DNA of 64,000 bases from NCBI GenBank assembly GCA_963712905.1, contig CAVQJU010000013.1, forward strand, positions 62,001 through 126,000, read 5' to 3'. The translations under genes were made by a program, and so were the position numbers. This DNA comes from CAVQJU01 sp963712905 (GTDB taxonomy: Bacteria; Acidobacteriota; Vicinamibacteria; Vicinamibacterales; CAVVIG01). Positions 62,452 through 64,000 of this stretch are shown here, in pieces; positions within the stretch are counted from its first letter, which is position 1, and each line of letters starts with the position of its first letter. The notes under the pieces are model-generated. The model saw only the letters and a list, made by a program, of their open reading frames with translations, was not told the origin of the DNA and made no database searches.

Positions 62452-63172
62452 TTACGGCGCCCCCACCTGGCCAATCTTCGCAAGCACCGCCGCGACGACG
62501 CGATCGCAGCGCGGAGCCTGGAACTGGAAGGTGCCGGCAGCCGTCTCGCCGATGCGCGCCGTCACCGCCCGGCGAATCATCGCGCGCGCGCGGTGCAGGC
62601 GCGTCTTGACCGCTTCCTCGCCGAGACCCAGGCCCGTCTCCCGTTTCAGCCGTGCTCAGGCCTTCGATGTCGCGCAGCATGAACACCGCACGATACGTTT
62701 CCGGGAGCGTATCGACGGCCTCTTCGAGCAGCCGGTGAAGCTCCTGCGCGTACGCCTGACGCTCGGGGTCCGGTTGCGGCGTTCTGACGGTCTCCATGAA
62801 CTCTCCAGCATCCTCGTCGGCGTCCGACGGAACCCTCGCCAGCGATTCGGACTGCCGCATTTTCCGGCGCCGCCCGAACGCCTCGTTCAGCGTGATGCGC
62901 GTCAGCCACGTGGAGAACTGCGACCGTTCCTCGAACTGGTGCAGGTGCGTGAACGCGTTGATGTAGGCCTGCTGCATCACGTCTTCGACTTCGTGCTCGT
63001 CCTTCACGATCGCCCGCGCCGCGCGGTAGAGCTGCTGGTTGTGGCGGCGCATGAGGATCTCGAACAGCGCGCGTTCGCCCGCCCGCACGCGCTTCACGAT
63101 GTCCGCGTCGGACAGCGTCGACGCCGGCGCGACCGCCGCGGTTCCGTCCGATCCGGGATTTCCCATACCCAT
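62452..63172 (-). CDS. ECF-type RNA polymerase sigma factor, frameshifted
   Basis: Region 2 is clear: LFEILMRRHNQQLYRAARAI, then VEDVMQQAYINAFTHLHQFE and FSTWLTRITLNEAFGRRRK. Region 4 starts TLPETYRAVFMLRDIEGLST and continues in another frame with EEAVKTRLHRARAMIRRAV and ends in CDRVVAAVLAKIG. The frame changes around 62633-62650, in or just before the helix-turn-helix, so one indel breaks an otherwise normal gene. It is similar to the RpoE-like group of acidobacterial sigma factors. No anti-sigma gene adjoins it; a DUF4126 gene follows. Start among several close codons (63166, 63172, 63181); 63172 is chosen. Confidence 0.8.
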
Positions 63173-63305
63173 TAGAGTCACGGCCGGGTTTTTCGTTGCA
63201 GACGGCCGCGCTTGTCACCTTTTCACGGGCCGTCGCCTCTCAATCGGGCAGGAGGCACATGTGAGACCGAGCGGAAGTCTATCAAGCTCTGCAACCAGGA
63301 CAACC

Positions 63306-63941
63306 ATGAAGACACTCATTGCCGCGTCGTTTGTCGCCGCCACGCTTTTCGTCGCGCCCGCGGCTGCCGCGTCGCAGACCGCTCACGGTCACGAATCAAA
63401 GGCCGCGTCGCCCGCCGCGACGCTCCGCGAGAACATGCGCGCGCTCTGGTCCGATCACGTGATCTGGACCCGCGACTACATCGTCGCCGCCGTGGGTGAC
63501 CAGCCCGACCAGCAGGCTGCGGCTGCTCGATTGATGAAGAACCAGGAGGACATCGGCGCGGCCGTGGCTGCCTACTACGGTCAGCCCGCCGGCGCGAAGC
63601 TCACCGAGCTGCTGAAAAGCCACATCGCGATCGCCGTCGATCTCATCAAGGCCGCGAAAGCCGGCGACAAAGCGGCGCAACAGCGGGCCAACCAATCGTG
63701 GAGCCGCAACGCCGAAGAGATCGCGGATTTCCTGAGCAAGGCCAACCCCAACTGGCCGCGCGCGACGCTGGTCGCGATGATGAACACCCATCTCTCCACG
63801 ACCACGGACGAAGTCGTCGCCAGGCTGACGAAGAACTGGGACGCCGATGTCCGCGCGTTCGACGCCGTCTACCACCACATCCTGACGATGGCGGACGCGT
63901 TGTCCGACGGGATCGTGAAGCAGTTTCCCAACAAGTTCTGA
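63306..63941 (+). CDS. Exported helical protein, conserved hypothetical
   Basis: A 211-residue protein with a signal peptide (about 1-23, APAAAASQ). The mature part is helical: LRENMRALWSDHVIWTRDYI, AARLMKNQEDIGAAVAAYYG, LTELLKSHIAIAVDLIKAAK and HHILTMADALSDGIVKQFP. The repeated His, Asp and Glu residues on these helices suggest a four-helix bundle, perhaps metal-binding. The family occurs in many soil bacteria and in some Bacillus species and has no known function. It is divergent from the sigma-factor gene (133 bp). Confidence 0.65.
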   Translation: MKTLIAASFVAATLFVAPAAAASQTAHGHESKAASPAATLRENMRALWSDHVIWTRDYIVAAVGDQPDQQAAAARLMKNQEDIGAAVAAYYGQPAGAKLTELLKSHIAIAVDLIKAAKAGDKAAQQRANQSWSRNAEEIADFLSKANPNWPRATLVAMMNTHLSTTTDEVVARLTKNWDADVRAFDAVYHHILTMADALSDGIVKQFPNKF

Positions 63942-63972
63942 GAGAGCGGATTCCAGGGGAGAGGAGGCTCCG

Positions 63973-64000
63973 ATGCGATTCTTGATGGTTGTCGCGCGTC
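63973..64000 (+). CDS. Start of a further gene (3' end outside window)
   Basis: The ATG at 63973 follows a strong ribosome-binding site (GGAGAGGAGG, 63958-63967). Only MRFLMVVAR is visible. The N-terminus is like that of YciI-type proteins, but nine residues are too few to name it. Confidence 0.45.

Noticed and set aside
1..64000. tRNA, rRNA, CRISPR or riboswitch elements
   Set aside because: Reading through the spacers showed no cloverleaf with a T-loop GGTTCGAATCC-type box, no rRNA segment and no regularly spaced repeats. Nearly all spacers are short or filled with the palindromic repeats described. A covariance-model search would be needed to exclude them fully.

Overview
The window is a 64 kb piece of a GC-rich bacterial chromosome, densely packed with genes on both strands. 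No rRNA, tRNA, CRISPR array, IS element or integrase is visible. The gene content suggests a soil-type Acidobacteriota, probably the Vicinamibacteria lineage: ECF sigma factor, PIG-L deacetylase, PQQ dehydrogenases, DUF5995, many large diheme c-type cytochromes, and short palindromic repeats in the spacers. This placement is inference; no marker gene fixes it. Several conserved genes are each broken by one small indel, usually in a GC-rich run. That looks more like residual error in a long-read or metagenome assembly than like decay.

Layout. 1-2.3 kb: end of an APC permease, then an M64 metallopeptidase. 2.3-4.5 kb: a histone-H1-like tail protein, two small beta-rich proteins and a SLOG/TIR-like fusion. 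4.5-10.8 kb (minus strand): lysozyme-like protein, DUF5995, diheme cytochrome c and GMC oxidoreductase. 10.9-17.1 kb (plus): cytoplasmic subtilase, serine hydrolase and a 1042-residue protein of no recognised family. 17.1-23.8 kb: three diheme cytochromes, an Old Yellow Enzyme and a small membrane protein. 23.8-34.1 kb: an island that looks like a biological-conflict or nucleotide-signalling region, with subtilase, MBL hydrolase, SLOG protein, TIR-like/TRAFs protein, membrane protein, TIR receptor and two DUF2235 hydrolases.

34-41 kb: PQQ sugar dehydrogenase, outer-membrane barrel, DUF4239 protein, SulP transporter, a VOC gene fragment and GluQ-RS. 41-48.5 kb: a heavy-metal RND efflux operon (His-rich protein, OMF, MFP, pump) followed by DUF6064 and a CoA-binding protein. 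48.6-54.5 kb: NHL protein, winged-helix protein, secreted beta-helix/collagen protein, PIG-L deacetylase and a transmembrane acetyltransferase. 54.5-57.5 kb: fibre-like protein, an orphan contractile tail sheath and a small exported protein. 57.6-64 kb: PQQ dehydrogenase, cytochrome c, trypsin-like protein with a replaced catalytic His, DUF4126 protein, ECF sigma factor, an exported helical protein and the first codons of a further gene.

The most interesting features are the two modules built around cytoplasmic subtilases, the conflict-type island with two differently partnered TIR-like modules, the repeated diheme-cytochrome/flavoenzyme units, the orphan tail sheath, and a family of REP-like hairpins (conserved CTGAAAG centre, CTAC end) that fills spacers and repeatedly supplies the stop codon of the neighbouring gene.
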